This document shows, piece after piece, positions 1 to 12,633 of a stretch of 64,000 nt of DNA. Within the stretch, counting starts at the first letter, position 1. Each line of letters begins with the position of its first letter. The stretch lies in assembly GCF_000021565.1 (NCBI RefSeq), contig NC_012440.1, forward strand, positions 248,001-312,000, read 5' to 3'. The stretch is from Persephonella marina EX-H1 (GTDB lineage: Bacteria > Aquificota > Aquificia > Aquificales > Hydrogenothermaceae). A program made the translations under genes and the position numbers. A model generated the notes under the pieces. It saw nothing but the letters and a program-made list of their open reading frames with translations, was not told where the DNA came from and did no database searches.

Positions 1-1302
1 TTTATAGGCTCTTCCCTGCCTGTTTATATAAGAACAAAGAAAAATTATGTTGAGTATTACGATAACGGGAGAATAAGCTACAGTTATACTGAGGACCCTA
101 TAGATGAGCTTAAAAGATTCCTCGCTAAATTCAAGCCTGCAGACCTTCCAGACCTTCCACCTTTCTGGGGAGGGCTTGTAGGTTATTTAGCATATGATGT
201 TATCCATTTTTATGAGCCCGTTCCTGATGAGAAGCCTGATACATTAAATCTTCCGGATCTTTTTTTCTTCCTGAGTGATGAGATTATAGCCTTTGATAAT
301 GTTAACAACAGTATAAAGATAATAGTCTCTGCGATCATTGATGGGGATAGATCTTTAAGGGAAGTTTATGATGAGAGTATAAGGAAGATAGAGGAGATTG
401 AGGATAGACTTTCCTCAGAGGTAAAGATAAAGAGGATATCCCTTAAGGAAAAGAAGGATGTTGATATAAAAAGATGGAGATCAAACTTTAAAAAGGAAGA
501 TTTCTTAAAGGCTGTTGAGAAATGTAAGTTTTATATAAAGGAAGGGGACATAATACAGGTAGTAATATCACAGAGATTTCATAAAAAGCTCAGGACAGAT
601 CCTATTAATGTTTACAGGGCTGTGAGGGCTATAAATCCTTCCCCGTACCTTTTTTATCTTGATTTTAGAGATATAAAGCTTATAGGATCATCACCTGAGA
701 TACTTGTTTCTGTGAAGGACGGGAAGATACTGACAAAGCCTATTGCAGGTACAAGACCAAGGGGGAAAACGGCAGAGGAGGATAAGAAGCTTTCTGAGGA
801 ACTTCTGAATGATGAGAAGGAAAGGGCAGAACATCTCATGCTTGTTGATCTTGCGAGAAATGATGTAGGTAAGGTATCAAAATCAGGAACTGTGAAGGTT
901 GATAGATTTATGTATATAGAGTACTACTCACACGTTATGCATATAGTTTCTGATGTTTCTGGACAGTTGAGGGAGGATCTTCATCCTTTAGATGTTTTAA
1001 AGTCTGTTTTCCCTGTTGGAACTGTAAGTGGAGCACCTAAGGTAAGAGCTATGCAGATCATTGAAGAGATAGAGCCTGAGAAGAGAGGTCCTTACGCAGG
1101 AGCTGTAGGCTACATATCCTTCAATGGAAATCTTGATACTGCTATAGCTATAAGAACAGCTGTTGTCAGGAAAGATGATGTTTATATCCAGGCAGGTGCT
1201 GGGATTGTTGCTGATTCAGTTCCTGAAAGGGAGTATGAGGAGACTGTAAACAAGGCGAAAGCTATGATGAAGGCTGTTGAGCTTGCTGAGGAAGAGGATT
1301 AA
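1..1302 (+). CDS. trpE: Anthranilate synthase component I, partial (5' end outside window)
   Basis: The reading frame is open from the first base of the window, so the gene starts upstream; about 433 C-terminal residues are present. Anthranilate synthase component I converts chorismate to anthranilate with ammonia from a glutaminase partner, the first committed step of tryptophan synthesis. The chorismate-binding domain is intact: the PIAGTRPRG motif carries Ala where PabB usually has Lys, which favours TrpE. The ARNDVGKV, GTVSGAPK and QAGAGIVADS blocks follow in the expected order. The stop overlaps the 3' end of the convergent dapE-like gene by 4 bases. No trpG or other trp gene is adjacent on the visible side. 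Confidence 0.93.
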   Translation, partial: FIGSSLPVYIRTKKNYVEYYDNGRISYSYTEDPIDELKRFLAKFKPADLPDLPPFWGGLVGYLAYDVIHFYEPVPDEKPDTLNLPDLFFFLSDEIIAFDNVNNSIKIIVSAIIDGDRSLREVYDESIRKIEEIEDRLSSEVKIKRISLKEKKDVDIKRWRSNFKKEDFLKAVEKCKFYIKEGDIIQVVISQRFHKKLRTDPINVYRAVRAINPSPYLFYLDFRDIKLIGSSPEILVSVKDGKILTKPIAGTRPRGKTAEEDKKLSEELLNDEKERAEHLMLVDLARNDVGKVSKSGTVKVDRFMYIEYYSHVMHIVSDVSGQLREDLHPLDVLKSVFPVGTVSGAPKVRAMQIIEEIEPEKRGPYAGAVGYISFNGNLDTAIAIRTAVVRKDDVYIQAGAGIVADSVPEREYEETVNKAKAMMKAVELAEEED

Positions 1303-2360
1303 CCCTCTAAAAAATCCCTCAGTATATCAAAGTTCTCATAAAGATTTTTTAAAGGAATATACTCATTCTTCTGGTGAGCCTGAGCTGGATCTCCAGGACC
1401 AAAATTTACAGCGTCTACACCATAAAGTGAAAGTCTCGCAACATCTGTCCATGCCTGTTTTGCCTCAACCTTAAGAGAAAATCTGTTTATAAGCTCCTGC
1501 AGAACAGGGTTATCAAGGCATACCTTTCCTGAGGGACAGAGATCTGTAAACTGAACCTCAGCCTCGCCTTTTACAAGATCTAATACATCCTTTTTTGCTT
1601 CCTCTATACTTTTTCCAGGTGCAAACCTGTAGTTAACATTTATAACAAACCTGTCAGGGATTATATTTCTCCCACCTGAGTAATCAACCATTGTTGCATT
1701 CATAACCTCAACAAACTTAAGTCCGCCAAATGTATACTCCTTCCATTTAAGTTCAGAAAGCCTTTTAAGAAAGTCTGCAGATCTGTGTATAGCATTCTCA
1801 CCCTGCCACGGTCTTGCTGAGTGGGCTCTTTTTCCTTTGAATATTACAGATGCATGCATAGTTCCAAGACATCCAACCTGTATATTGTTGTTTGTTGGTT
1901 CAAGAACGACAGCAAGATCTGATCTCTGGATGATACTGAAATTTCTGAGCAGTGGTTCAAGACCGTTCTCATCGTAAGGTCCTTCTTCCCTCTCATAAAA
2001 CACATAGATACAGTTAAATCTTTTATCCCTGTCTTTGAAATACTCAGCAAGAGCCATCATAACAGCAAGACCACCTTTCATATCGGAAGCACCAAGACCG
2101 TAAAGCCTGTTATCAATGATCTTCCCTGTAAACTCATTCTCACCTGGAACGGTATCCAGATGTCCTATAAATGAGATCGTTTTTTTATCAGGGTTTATGC
2201 TGTCAAAAGCGATGATAGAGTTGTTGTATCTGATTATATTCTCTTCAGGAAAGAGCTTTTTTAAAAAGTTTTCAACGTAGTCAGCAATATCCCTCTCATT
2301 TCCAGTTACAGATGGGATATTTACAAGATCTGTCAGATAATCTTTCAGCTTTTCTCTCAT
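1299..2360 (-). CDS. dapE: M20-family peptidase, probable succinyl-diaminopimelate desuccinylase
   Basis: This 353-residue M20 zinc hydrolase has HLD at about residue 67, the bridging metal Asp at about 93 (ASDMKGG), the catalytic EE pair at 125-126 (EREEGPY) and a late His in the GDPAQAHQKNEY segment. The family removes acyl groups from amino acids. The sequence resembles the shorter actinobacterial-type DapE, which makes LL-diaminopimelate for lysine and peptidoglycan. ArgE-type deacetylase activity is an alternative that sequence alone does not exclude. Its start overlaps the stop of the upstream IclR-type regulator by 4 bases, so the two are probably translationally coupled. Confidence 0.8.
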   Translation of the reverse strand: MREKLKDYLTDLVNIPSVTGNERDIADYVENFLKKLFPEENIIRYNNSIIAFDSINPDKKTISFIGHLDTVPGENEFTGKIIDNRLYGLGASDMKGGLAVMMALAEYFKDRDKRFNCIYVFYEREEGPYDENGLEPLLRNFSIIQRSDLAVVLEPTNNNIQVGCLGTMHASVIFKGKRAHSARPWQGENAIHRSADFLKRLSELKWKEYTFGGLKFVEVMNATMVDYSGGRNIIPDRFVINVNYRFAPGKSIEEAKKDVLDLVKGEAEVQFTDLCPSGKVCLDNPVLQELINRFSLKVEAKQAWTDVARLSLYGVDAVNFGPGDPAQAHQKNEYIPLKNLYENFDILRDFLEG

Positions 2361-3142
2361 TCCTTTGAGTATCCGAGTTTCTCAGATAGTTCTGAGGCTT
2401 TTTTAATAAACTCGTCCTTTACTTCTGTTATTAATCTTTCCTTTGGAACCCTGTATGATGGGGCGGAAAGTGTTAAAGCTGCTGCCACCTTGCCTGTGTG
2501 ATTTCTAACAGGGACAGAAAGACATTTAACCTCTTCTTCCCATTCCTCATCATCTATAGCATATCCCTGCTCTTTTACCTTCTTTATATGCTCAAGGAGA
2601 AGGTTTTTATCTGTTATCGTTTTGTTTGTGTATGGTATGAGTTTTACCTCTTTAAAAAACTCCTCAAGCTCATCCTGATCCATCTCCGCAAGATGGATCT
2701 TTCCTGAGGCTGATGCGTACATTGGTAGGAGTCTTCCAACCCTCGATCTTACAAGAACAGATCTGTTTACCTCATAAGAGTCTATATATACGATCTCAAA
2801 ACCACTTCTTAATGCAAGATAAACATTCTCTTGAAATTTTTCACCAAGATACTGAAGATAAGGTTTTGCCAGTTTTCTTATCTCAACGTGTGATATGTAT
2901 GAGTATCCTACCTCAAAATTCTTTATACCGAGTGAGTATGTTTTTTTCTTTTTATTAAAATCTATGTAACCTCTGTTTATAAGAACCTCAATTATCTTTT
3001 CTATCTGATAGTGAGAGCCTTCTATTCTGCTTTCTATCTCCTGGAGTTTGCTTTCTGGATACTTTGCTAAGAAAAAGAGAATATCAAAGGCAAGATCTAC
3101 ATTATGGACTATATACTCTGTTTTTTCTCTTTTTCTATACAT
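2357..3142 (-). CDS. IclR-family transcriptional regulator
   Basis: The product has about 261 residues, with an N-terminal winged helix-turn-helix (roughly residues 15-75) and an IclR effector-binding domain containing the typical YASASGKIHLA and SVPVRNHTGKVAAALTLSAP segments. I chose ATG 3142 (MYRKREK): the longer open frame to 3247 runs through the tRNA-Asp gene and cannot be protein. An AAGAG motif precedes the ATG. The gene lies just downstream of the tRNA pair on the same strand and overlaps the dapE-like gene, so it may be read from the tRNA promoter. IclR proteins respond to small organic acids; the ligand here is unknown. Confidence 0.88.
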   Translation of the reverse strand: MYRKREKTEYIVHNVDLAFDILFFLAKYPESKLQEIESRIEGSHYQIEKIIEVLINRGYIDFNKKKKTYSLGIKNFEVGYSYISHVEIRKLAKPYLQYLGEKFQENVYLALRSGFEIVYIDSYEVNRSVLVRSRVGRLLPMYASASGKIHLAEMDQDELEEFFKEVKLIPYTNKTITDKNLLLEHIKKVKEQGYAIDDEEWEEEVKCLSVPVRNHTGKVAAALTLSAPSYRVPKERLITEVKDEFIKKASELSEKLGYSKE

Positions 3143-3164
3143 GAGATGCTCTTTTTTAATGTAA

Positions 3165-3243
3165 TGGCGGAGCCGACGGGATTCGAACCCGCGACCTCCG
3201 GCGTGACAGGCCGGCGTTCTGGGCCAAGCTGAACTACGGCTCC
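3165..3243 (-). tRNA. tRNA-Asp (GTC)
   Basis: The reverse strand folds as a cloverleaf. The acceptor GGAGCCG pairs with CGGCTCC, the anticodon loop is CTGTCAC (anticodon GTC), the T-loop is GGTTCGAATCC, the discriminator is G and the CCA end is encoded (3165-3167). It closely resembles known bacterial tRNA-Asp and lies 8 bases downstream of tRNA-Val. Confidence 0.97.
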
Positions 3244-3251
3244 GCATTAAG

Positions 3252-3325
3252 TGGGCGGTATAGGATTCGAACCTATGACCCCCTCCTTGTAAGGGAGGTG
3301 CTCTGGCCAGCTGAGCTAACCGCCC
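3252..3325 (-). tRNA. tRNA-Val (TAC)
   Basis: Cloverleaf on the reverse strand: the acceptor GGGCGGT pairs with ACCGCCC, the anticodon stem CCTCC/GGAGG encloses loop CTTACAA (anticodon TAC), and the T-arm is standard. The discriminator is A and CCA is not encoded, unlike the neighbouring tRNA-Asp. Cotranscription Val then Asp is likely from the promoter just upstream. Confidence 0.97.
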
Positions 3326-3338
3326 AATCAGGACAAAT

Positions 3339-3355
3339 ATAATATAAACTTTTTT

Positions 3356-3367
<12 letters not shown>
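3339..3367 (-). promoter_or_regulatory. Sigma-70 promoter for the tRNA-Val/tRNA-Asp operon
   Basis: Read on the reverse strand: a perfect TTGACA -35 (3362-3367), a 17-base spacer, and a TATTAT -10 (3339-3344), 13 bases before the tRNA-Val 5' end. The -35 lies inside the last codons of the rlmN-like gene, so that gene's 3' end doubles as promoter DNA. Confidence 0.85.
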
Positions 3368-6896
<3,529 letters not shown>

Positions 6897-6934
6897 AACC
6901 AGATAATAAAACTCAGTATTAATAGAGAGTATTT

Positions 6935-7363
6935 ATGAACTACAAAAAGATAGATGATATTTACCTCCTATGCCTTCAGGAGGGGGAAAGGGTAATAGGA
7001 TCAATAGAGAGGTTTGTTGAGACAGAAGGGATAATCTCTGGATTTTTCTGGGCTGTTGGTGCTATAAGAAATGTTGAGCTGGGAATATTTGATATAGAGG
7101 AGAAGGATTACATAAAGGCTATCTTTAAGGATTATTACGAAATAGTCTCCTGTCACGGAAATATATCTGTTGATCCGGAAAGTAAAAAACCTGTAATACA
7201 TACACATATATCAATAGCTGACAAAAACTTTAAACTTTTTGGTGGGCATCTTTTTGAGGCTGAAGTGACGGTAACATTTGAGATGATTTTACTTCCTGTT
7301 ACCGTCCCGATTCACAGAAATATCAATCAGAAATTCAATCTGAAGCTGTGGAAGGTTATATGA
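6935..7363 (+). CDS. PPC-domain (DUF296) protein
   Basis: This is a 142-residue single-domain protein of the plant and prokaryote conserved (PPC/DUF296) family, also found in plant AT-hook proteins. The diagnostic features are GFFWAVGAIRNVELG near residue 40, HTHISIADK near residue 88 (a probable metal site) and GGHLFEAEVTVTFEM near the C-terminus. Bacterial members form trimers and their function is not firmly established. It follows alaS by 38 bases on the same strand and converges with the UPF0114 gene, whose end is 4 bases away. Confidence 0.85.
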   Translation: MNYKKIDDIYLLCLQEGERVIGSIERFVETEGIISGFFWAVGAIRNVELGIFDIEEKDYIKAIFKDYYEIVSCHGNISVDPESKKPVIHTHISIADKNFKLFGGHLFEAEVTVTFEMILLPVTVPIHRNINQKFNLKLWKVI

Positions 7364-7366
7364 TTA

Positions 7367-7888
7367 CTATTTTTTATCCTTTCCTTTATGCATCATATAT
7401 ATGGAAAGTGAGACAAGAAATATACCCATACTTAAGAAGAGAAGGCTTTTAATATCTTTGTACTGAAAATCTATAGCATACTTAAAGAATGTAACTATTA
7501 GAACCATAAGAATAACCTTGGCGAGCTTCTCCTTTAACTGGTCAAGTGTATGTATCTCAAGTATCTTTGATGACTTTTCCTCCTGTTCAATATAATCAAT
7601 CTTGCTTATAAAAAGCTCATAAAGACCTATACCAAAAATGAGGAGAACGGTTGCTATAAGATAGATATCAACAGCTGTAACTATATGTTTTATCGCGTAC
7701 TTATAAAAATCCTCAAATACTTCCTTTTCTCCAAATAGTTTGACAGATCCTTTAAGAACATAAACGATCTCAAAAGTTCCTATAAGAACAAGGACGAAAG
7801 CTGCGAATATACTTGCCACAACAGCTAAAAATATCATAAGTCTGCTTTCCCAGAGCAGTCTTTCAATTATCTTTTCAATAAGGCCCAA
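7367..7888 (-). CDS. UPF0114/YqhA-family membrane protein
   Basis: The product is 173 residues with about four hydrophobic segments (roughly 15-45, 65-90, 120-140, 147-165). It opens with an IIERLLWESRLMIFLAVV segment typical of the YqhA/UPF0114 inner-membrane family, whose function is unknown. It is convergent with the PPC-domain gene and divergent from ccsA. Nothing around it points to a specific role. Confidence 0.75.
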   Translation of the reverse strand: MGLIEKIIERLLWESRLMIFLAVVASIFAAFVLVLIGTFEIVYVLKGSVKLFGEKEVFEDFYKYAIKHIVTAVDIYLIATVLLIFGIGLYELFISKIDYIEQEEKSSKILEIHTLDQLKEKLAKVILMVLIVTFFKYAIDFQYKDIKSLLFLSMGIFLVSLSIYMMHKGKDKK

Positions 7889-7988
7889 AGAAAAACCTCC
7901 TTTTATATTCTATTTTTGGTTAATAGATTATACTATTAAGAGTGTTACCGTGTATAATATTTGTCATGTAGTATAAGAGGAAAAAAGG

Positions 7989-8789
7989 ATGCTGAAAATA
8001 ATACTGGTAGCCTCCCTGATGTCCTACTTTTTATCATCCCTTGTTTTCTGGATGTACATATTTACAAAGAAAAAGATCGGAGAAAGGGTAGGTTTCTCAT
8101 TTTTTGGTATAGGATTTCTTTTACAGCTTCTTTATATAGGGATAAGGGATATACAGGAGAAGAGTTTTGCTGTTGCAACAGCAAAAGAGCTTCCATTTTT
8201 CCTCGCTTTTTTACTTGCTGTTGTTTTTTACGGACTGTCTCTCAAGTATAAAAAACAGCTCAGGGATTTTGGATCTATATTTGCACCTATAAATGTTTTT
8301 CTAATAGCTATGACACTTCCAAATGTTGGGACCGATCAACAGCTTTATAAGAATTTCTGGTTTTATGCCCATGTTATCCTGTCTATGATGGCTTACGCTT
8401 TTATAATTGCAGCTGCTGTTGTTGCATTTGTGTATATACTTACAGAGAGGGATCTTAAGAAGAAAAAGCTTGACTCATTTCTTGTTTCTAAATTCTCATC
8501 TTCTCTTGTTCTGCTCCAGGATATAGAGTACAAATCAAATGTTCTTGCGTTTATAACACTATCACTTGCACTTATAGCCTCATCTGTATGGTCAAGTGTA
8601 TATCTTGGGAAACACTGGATATGGGATCTTAAACAGCTTGCGCTTTCATTCCTCTGGATTTACTACGGTTTTATAATACATATTATGGTGATAAAACATG
8701 AGAAGGGTAAGAAAGCCTCCTATCTGACAGTTCTTGGAGGCTTTTTCGCTTTTATTATCTACTGGTTTGTGAAACATCCTATCTATTGA
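7989..8789 (+). CDS. ccsA: CcsA/ResC-like cytochrome c biogenesis protein
   Basis: This 266-residue protein with about eight membrane segments matches the CcsA/HemX family, which with ResB/Ccs1 delivers and attaches heme to periplasmic cytochromes c (System II). The tryptophan-rich heme-handling region is represented by SSVYLGKHWIWDLKQ near residue 205, with His residues in flanking helices (YAHVILSMMAY, GFIIHIMVI). A ResB-like partner is encoded at 20381-21739. The window encodes several c-type cytochromes (NirS, NapB, the NirN-like fusion) that need this system. Its 3' end overlaps convergent pyrE by 11 bases. Confidence 0.85.
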   Translation: MLKIILVASLMSYFLSSLVFWMYIFTKKKIGERVGFSFFGIGFLLQLLYIGIRDIQEKSFAVATAKELPFFLAFLLAVVFYGLSLKYKKQLRDFGSIFAPINVFLIAMTLPNVGTDQQLYKNFWFYAHVILSMMAYAFIIAAAVVAFVYILTERDLKKKKLDSFLVSKFSSSLVLLQDIEYKSNVLAFITLSLALIASSVWSSVYLGKHWIWDLKQLALSFLWIYYGFIIHIMVIKHEKGKKASYLTVLGGFFAFIIYWFVKHPIY

Positions 8790-9330
8790 GAAATTCCGAG
8801 ATCTTAAATACAGGGAAGAAATCAAACCCTTCTTTTCTTATGTTCTCCTCTCCACCTTCCTCTCTGTCAACTATCGCTATTATACCTAATATCTCAAGTC
8901 CAAAATCTCTGGCAACTTTTGCTGCCTTTAGTGATGATCCTGCTGTTGTAACAACATCCTCAACAATAAAAACCTTCTCTCCTGGCTTGACGTTTCCCTC
9001 TATCTGTTTTCCTGTTCCGTGTCCTTTAGGCTCTTTTCTTACAACAAAAGGTTTTATAGGTTTTCTGTTTATGTATGAGATCAATGCTGTAGCGTAAGAG
9101 ATGGGATCAGCACCAAGTGTGAGACCACCAACGGCATCAGGATTTCTATCCTTTATCATCTCAAATATAAGATTGCCTATTATAAAACCACCTTCAGGAT
9201 CAAGTGTTATCGTTCTTAAATCCATATAGTAAGTACTCATCTTTCCAGATGAGAGTTTGAATATAGGCCTGTCGGAAACCTTTAAAGCCCTTTCATTTAT
9301 CATCTCTTTAAGTCTTTCCCTGTAATCCAA
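8779..9330 (-). CDS. pyrE: Orotate phosphoribosyltransferase
   Basis: A 183-residue type I phosphoribosyltransferase that joins orotate to PRPP, giving orotidine monophosphate in pyrimidine synthesis. The PRPP loop VFIVEDVVTTAGSS is at about residues 119-132, and the N-terminal FKLSSGKMSTYYMDLRTI segment is characteristic of PyrE. Length fits the family. It lies 10 bases downstream of the nitrilase-type gene on the same strand, probably in one transcript. Confidence 0.93.
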   Translation of the reverse strand: MDYRERLKEMINERALKVSDRPIFKLSSGKMSTYYMDLRTITLDPEGGFIIGNLIFEMIKDRNPDAVGGLTLGADPISYATALISYINRKPIKPFVVRKEPKGHGTGKQIEGNVKPGEKVFIVEDVVTTAGSSLKAAKVARDFGLEILGIIAIVDREEGGEENIRKEGFDFFPVFKISEFLNR

Positions 9331-9340
9331 CTTATACCTC

Positions 9341-10081
9341 CTATATATCCATCCTTATTTTTCTTCTTATCTTGTAGATATCATTAAGATTTATATCAGC
9401 CTCAATCATTCCCTCCTCTTCATCGATAAAGGCAAGGGGTTCACCCCAGGGATCGTATATTCCTGAGCTTCCTGCGTAATCAATATCTCCTATCCTCCCC
9501 GTTGTGTTGCTCACTATAACAAATGCCTGATCCTCTATAGCCCTTGCCTGTGAAAGTATCTCAAGATGTTTTTTACGTGGTTTTCCCCACTGTGCAGGAA
9601 CGAGTATGATCTCAACCCCTTTTTTCCTGAGTGTATAGGAGATATTTGGAAATCTGAGTTCAAAACATATCATTATCCCAAGATTCCCGTTTGAGCTTTC
9701 TGTTACATCAAAATTTTTTCCTGCCCTGTAGTATTTGTGTTCTCCTGTTGGCCTGAAGAGCTTTACCTTCGCCTGTTTGTAAACGATCTCACCATTGTCT
9801 ATAACGAATGCCTTGTTGTATATCCCGCTTCTTGACTTCTCGGGTAGTGTTCCTGATATAACAAGATGTTTTTCATGTGATATCTTTTTCAGCTGTTTGT
9901 AAATGGAAGGTGTTTCTTTAACATGTATGTCTAAATTTTCGTTATCAAAGCCGCAGCTGAACATCTCCGGAAGTAGTACAAGGGAACCTTTCTTAACCTT
10001 TTTTATATATGAGAAAACCTTTTCAATATTTTTTTCTGTATTTCCAAGCTCAAGATTGACCTGTAAGGCATAAACGAGCAT
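9341..10081 (-). CDS. Carbon-nitrogen hydrolase (nitrilase superfamily)
   Basis: The product has about 246 residues and carries the Glu-Lys-Cys triad of the superfamily: LLPEMFSCGF (Glu), KQAKVKLFRP (Lys) and GIMICFELRFPN (Cys). The family hydrolyses amides or nitriles; an omega-amidase-like or carbamoyl-amino-acid substrate is possible but not determined. I chose ATG 10081, with GGAGAG 6 bases upstream, over TTG 10087. It probably forms a transcript with pyrE. Confidence 0.85.
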   Translation of the reverse strand: MLVYALQVNLELGNTEKNIEKVFSYIKKVKKGSLVLLPEMFSCGFDNENLDIHVKETPSIYKQLKKISHEKHLVISGTLPEKSRSGIYNKAFVIDNGEIVYKQAKVKLFRPTGEHKYYRAGKNFDVTESSNGNLGIMICFELRFPNISYTLRKKGVEIILVPAQWGKPRKKHLEILSQARAIEDQAFVIVSNTTGRIGDIDYAGSSGIYDPWGEPLAFIDEEEGMIEADINLNDIYKIRRKIRMDI

Positions 10082-10210
10082 ACACAACTCTCCGATTCCG
10101 TTAGTGTGAATAAAGATTTTATCATAATATTGTCCTGATAACTCATTACCTGTTTGTTAAGGATTAAATCCTGATAAAATATTAGTTGATTAAAATTTAA
10201 GGAGTAATGG

Positions 10211-12466
10211 ATGGAAGAGAAAGTTCTTTCAGCACATGGACTGACTTTAGATGAGTATAAAAGGATAGTTCAGCTTATAGGCAGGGAACCTAATGAGGTT
10301 GAGCTCGGTATATTCGGTGCTTTATGGAGTGAACACTGTTCATATAAATCATCAAAGCCTTTCCTGAAGGTATTTCCAACAGATGCACCATGGGTTATAC
10401 AGGGACCTGGAGAGAATGCAGGTGTTGTTGAGATAGATGATAAGTATGCTGTAGCTTTCAAGATAGAGAGTCATAACCATCCCTCTTATATAGAGCCTTT
10501 TCATGGAGCGGCAACAGGTGTTGGTGGAATTATAAGGGATATTCTCTCAATGGGAGCAAGACCTGTATGTGCTTTTGACAGCCTCAGGTTTGGGGATGTC
10601 AGAAATGATGGAAAAAGAAAAAGCATAAAGGATGCAAAACCTATAGTTCAGGGTGTTGTTAAAGGTATTGGATTTTACGGAAACTGTATAGGTGTTCCAA
10701 CAGTTGGTGGAGAAGTCGTATTTGATGAGGTTTATGCTGGAAATCCCCTTGTAAACGCCTTCTGTCTTGGGATACTTGAGAAGGACAAGATGTTCAGAGC
10801 GAGGGCTACAAAGGTAGGACAGAAGATGGTTATGGTAGGCTCCTCAACAGGTAGAGATGGGATACATGGAGCAACAATGGCATCAGCTGAGTTTTCTGAG
10901 GAGTCTGAATCAAAAAGACCTAATGTCCAGATAGGTGATCCATTTTTTGGGAAAAGGCTTATTGAGTGTACTCTTGAGGTTATGCAGAAAGGTCTTATTG
11001 TAGGATGTCAGGATTTTGGAGCTGCTGGTTTTGCAGGATCAACATCAGAGTTTGGATCAAAATCAGGAATGGGTGTGAGGGTCTATCTTGAGAATGTTCC
11101 TTTAAGGGAAGAGGGAATGACACCTTATGAGATACTGCTATCTGAATCACAGGAAAGGATGCTATATGCTGTTGATGAGGAAAATGTTGATCAGGTTATA
11201 AAAATAGCAAAATCCTACGGTCTTGAGGCAGCTGTTATAGGAGAGACAACAGACACAAAAAGGATGGAAGTTTTTTATAAAGGTGAGAAGGTGGCTGATC
11301 TTCCAATATCAGCTATCGTTGATGATGCACCTGTTTATAACAGACCTAGAAAGGAGCCTGAGTATCTTAAGGAGACAAGAGCTTTTGATCAGAACAGTCT
11401 CCCTGAGGTTGATATTAAAGAGGCTATTAGGACAGTTCTTTTTTCACCAACGATAGCAAAGAAGGAGTGGGTTTACAGACAGTATGACCATGAGGTTGGT
11501 ATAAACACTGTTGTGAAACCTGGAAGTGATGCTGCGGTTTTAAGGGTAAGATGGGCTGTTAAGCCTGAGATAAACTCTGAAAAAGCTGTTGCCATATCGT
11601 CAGACGGAAATGGGAGATGGGTATACCTTGATCCTTATGAAGGCGGCAAAAGGGTTGTTGTTGAGGCTGTGAGAAATGTTTATATATCTGGGGCAAAACC
11701 CCTTGCGATAACTGACTGTCTTAACTGGGGAAATCCTGAGAATCCTGAGATAATGTGGCAGTTTGAACAGGCAACAAAAGGGATGGCAGATGCCTGCAGG
11801 CAGCTTAACACGCCGGTTATAAGCGGTAATGTCTCCCTGTACAACGAGACGGTTTTACCTGATAGAAGGATAAATATATATCCTACTCCTACTGTTGTGG
11901 CTGTAGGTGTTCTTGACAGACCTGAAGATGCTATACCTTCCTTTTACCAGGAAGAGGGAGATATTGTTGTTCTTATAGGTGAGTTAGACAGAAATCCTAC
12001 AGTTAACGGCAGTGAGTATCTTAAAGAGGTTCACGGAGTAGTTTCAGGGTCTATACCACCTGTAAATATTGAGATAGAGAAAAAGATGATGGAATTTATT
12101 CATAAGAACAGGGATAGGATAAAATCAGCCCATGATGTATCGGATGGTGGGCTGATAACAGCCATACTGGAATCAGCATTTGGAGAGGAAAGAACATTTG
12201 GACTTGATATACAGATAAAAACGGATCACAGACCTGATTTTGAGCTTTTTGATGAGATGAGGAGTATTGTTGTTATATCAGCTTCAGAGGAAGATATCCC
12301 CTATCTTGAGGCAAAGGCAAGGGAACTTGCTTTAGGCTTCAAGGTTGTAGGAGTTGTAAAGGACAGCTCTTATCTTGATCTTAAGATAGGAGATCTCCAT
12401 ATAACTGACAGTATGGAAGAGTTGAGAAAAGGTTGGGAAAACAGGCTTAAAGATCTACTTGGATAA
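10211..12466 (+). CDS. purL: Phosphoribosylformylglycinamidine synthase subunit PurL
   Basis: This 751-residue protein is the small-type PurL that works with separate PurQ and PurS to make formylglycinamidine ribonucleotide in purine synthesis. Visible blocks are [48 protein letters not shown], the second-half NVSLYNE and [10 protein letters not shown] segments. AAGGAG stands 8 bases before the ATG. No purQ or purS lies beside it here. The gene stands alone between the divergent nitrilase-type gene and the gNOR-like operon. Confidence 0.96.
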   Translation: MEEKVLSAHGLTLDEYKRIVQLIGREPNEVELGIFGALWSEHCSYKSSKPFLKVFPTDAPWVIQGPGENAGVVEIDDKYAVAFKIESHNHPSYIEPFHGAATGVGGIIRDILSMGARPVCAFDSLRFGDVRNDGKRKSIKDAKPIVQGVVKGIGFYGNCIGVPTVGGEVVFDEVYAGNPLVNAFCLGILEKDKMFRARATKVGQKMVMVGSSTGRDGIHGATMASAEFSEESESKRPNVQIGDPFFGKRLIECTLEVMQKGLIVGCQDFGAAGFAGSTSEFGSKSGMGVRVYLENVPLREEGMTPYEILLSESQERMLYAVDEENVDQVIKIAKSYGLEAAVIGETTDTKRMEVFYKGEKVADLPISAIVDDAPVYNRPRKEPEYLKETRAFDQNSLPEVDIKEAIRTVLFSPTIAKKEWVYRQYDHEVGINTVVKPGSDAAVLRVRWAVKPEINSEKAVAISSDGNGRWVYLDPYEGGKRVVVEAVRNVYISGAKPLAITDCLNWGNPENPEIMWQFEQATKGMADACRQLNTPVISGNVSLYNETVLPDRRINIYPTPTVVAVGVLDRPEDAIPSFYQEEGDIVVLIGELDRNPTVNGSEYLKEVHGVVSGSIPPVNIEIEKKMMEFIHKNRDRIKSAHDVSDGGLITAILESAFGEERTFGLDIQIKTDHRPDFELFDEMRSIVVISASEEDIPYLEAKARELALGFKVVGVVKDSSYLDLKIGDLHITDSMEELRKGWENRLKDLLG

Positions 12467-12482
12467 CCTCAAATTTTTAATT

Positions 12483-12496
12483 TTGATAAAGGTCAA
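12483..12496 (+). promoter_or_regulatory. FNR/DNR-type operator upstream of the gNOR-like operon
   Basis: TTGAT-AAAG-GTCAA, 9 of 10 conserved bases of TTGAT-N4-ATCAA. Its centre (12489.5) is 41.5 bases before a predicted start near 12531, and TAAACT sits at 12519-12524 as a -10. This is the class II activator arrangement. The rest of the 12467-12633 spacer is AT-rich leader. Confidence 0.7.
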
Positions 12497-12633
12497 TTTT
12501 TTACAGGGAGTATTCTGTTAAACTTTCAGGAAATATAAAAATATAAAAAATATATATCAAGGTACACGTCCGTTAAAAACCATAAAAGATCTGCTGGGGG
12601 ATAAGTCTGTAAAAATTAAGGGGAGGTTGTATT

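Noticed and set aside
3143-3247. N-terminal extension of the IclR-type regulator reading frame
   Set aside because: The extension is the complement of the tRNA-Asp gene; the true start is ATG 3142.
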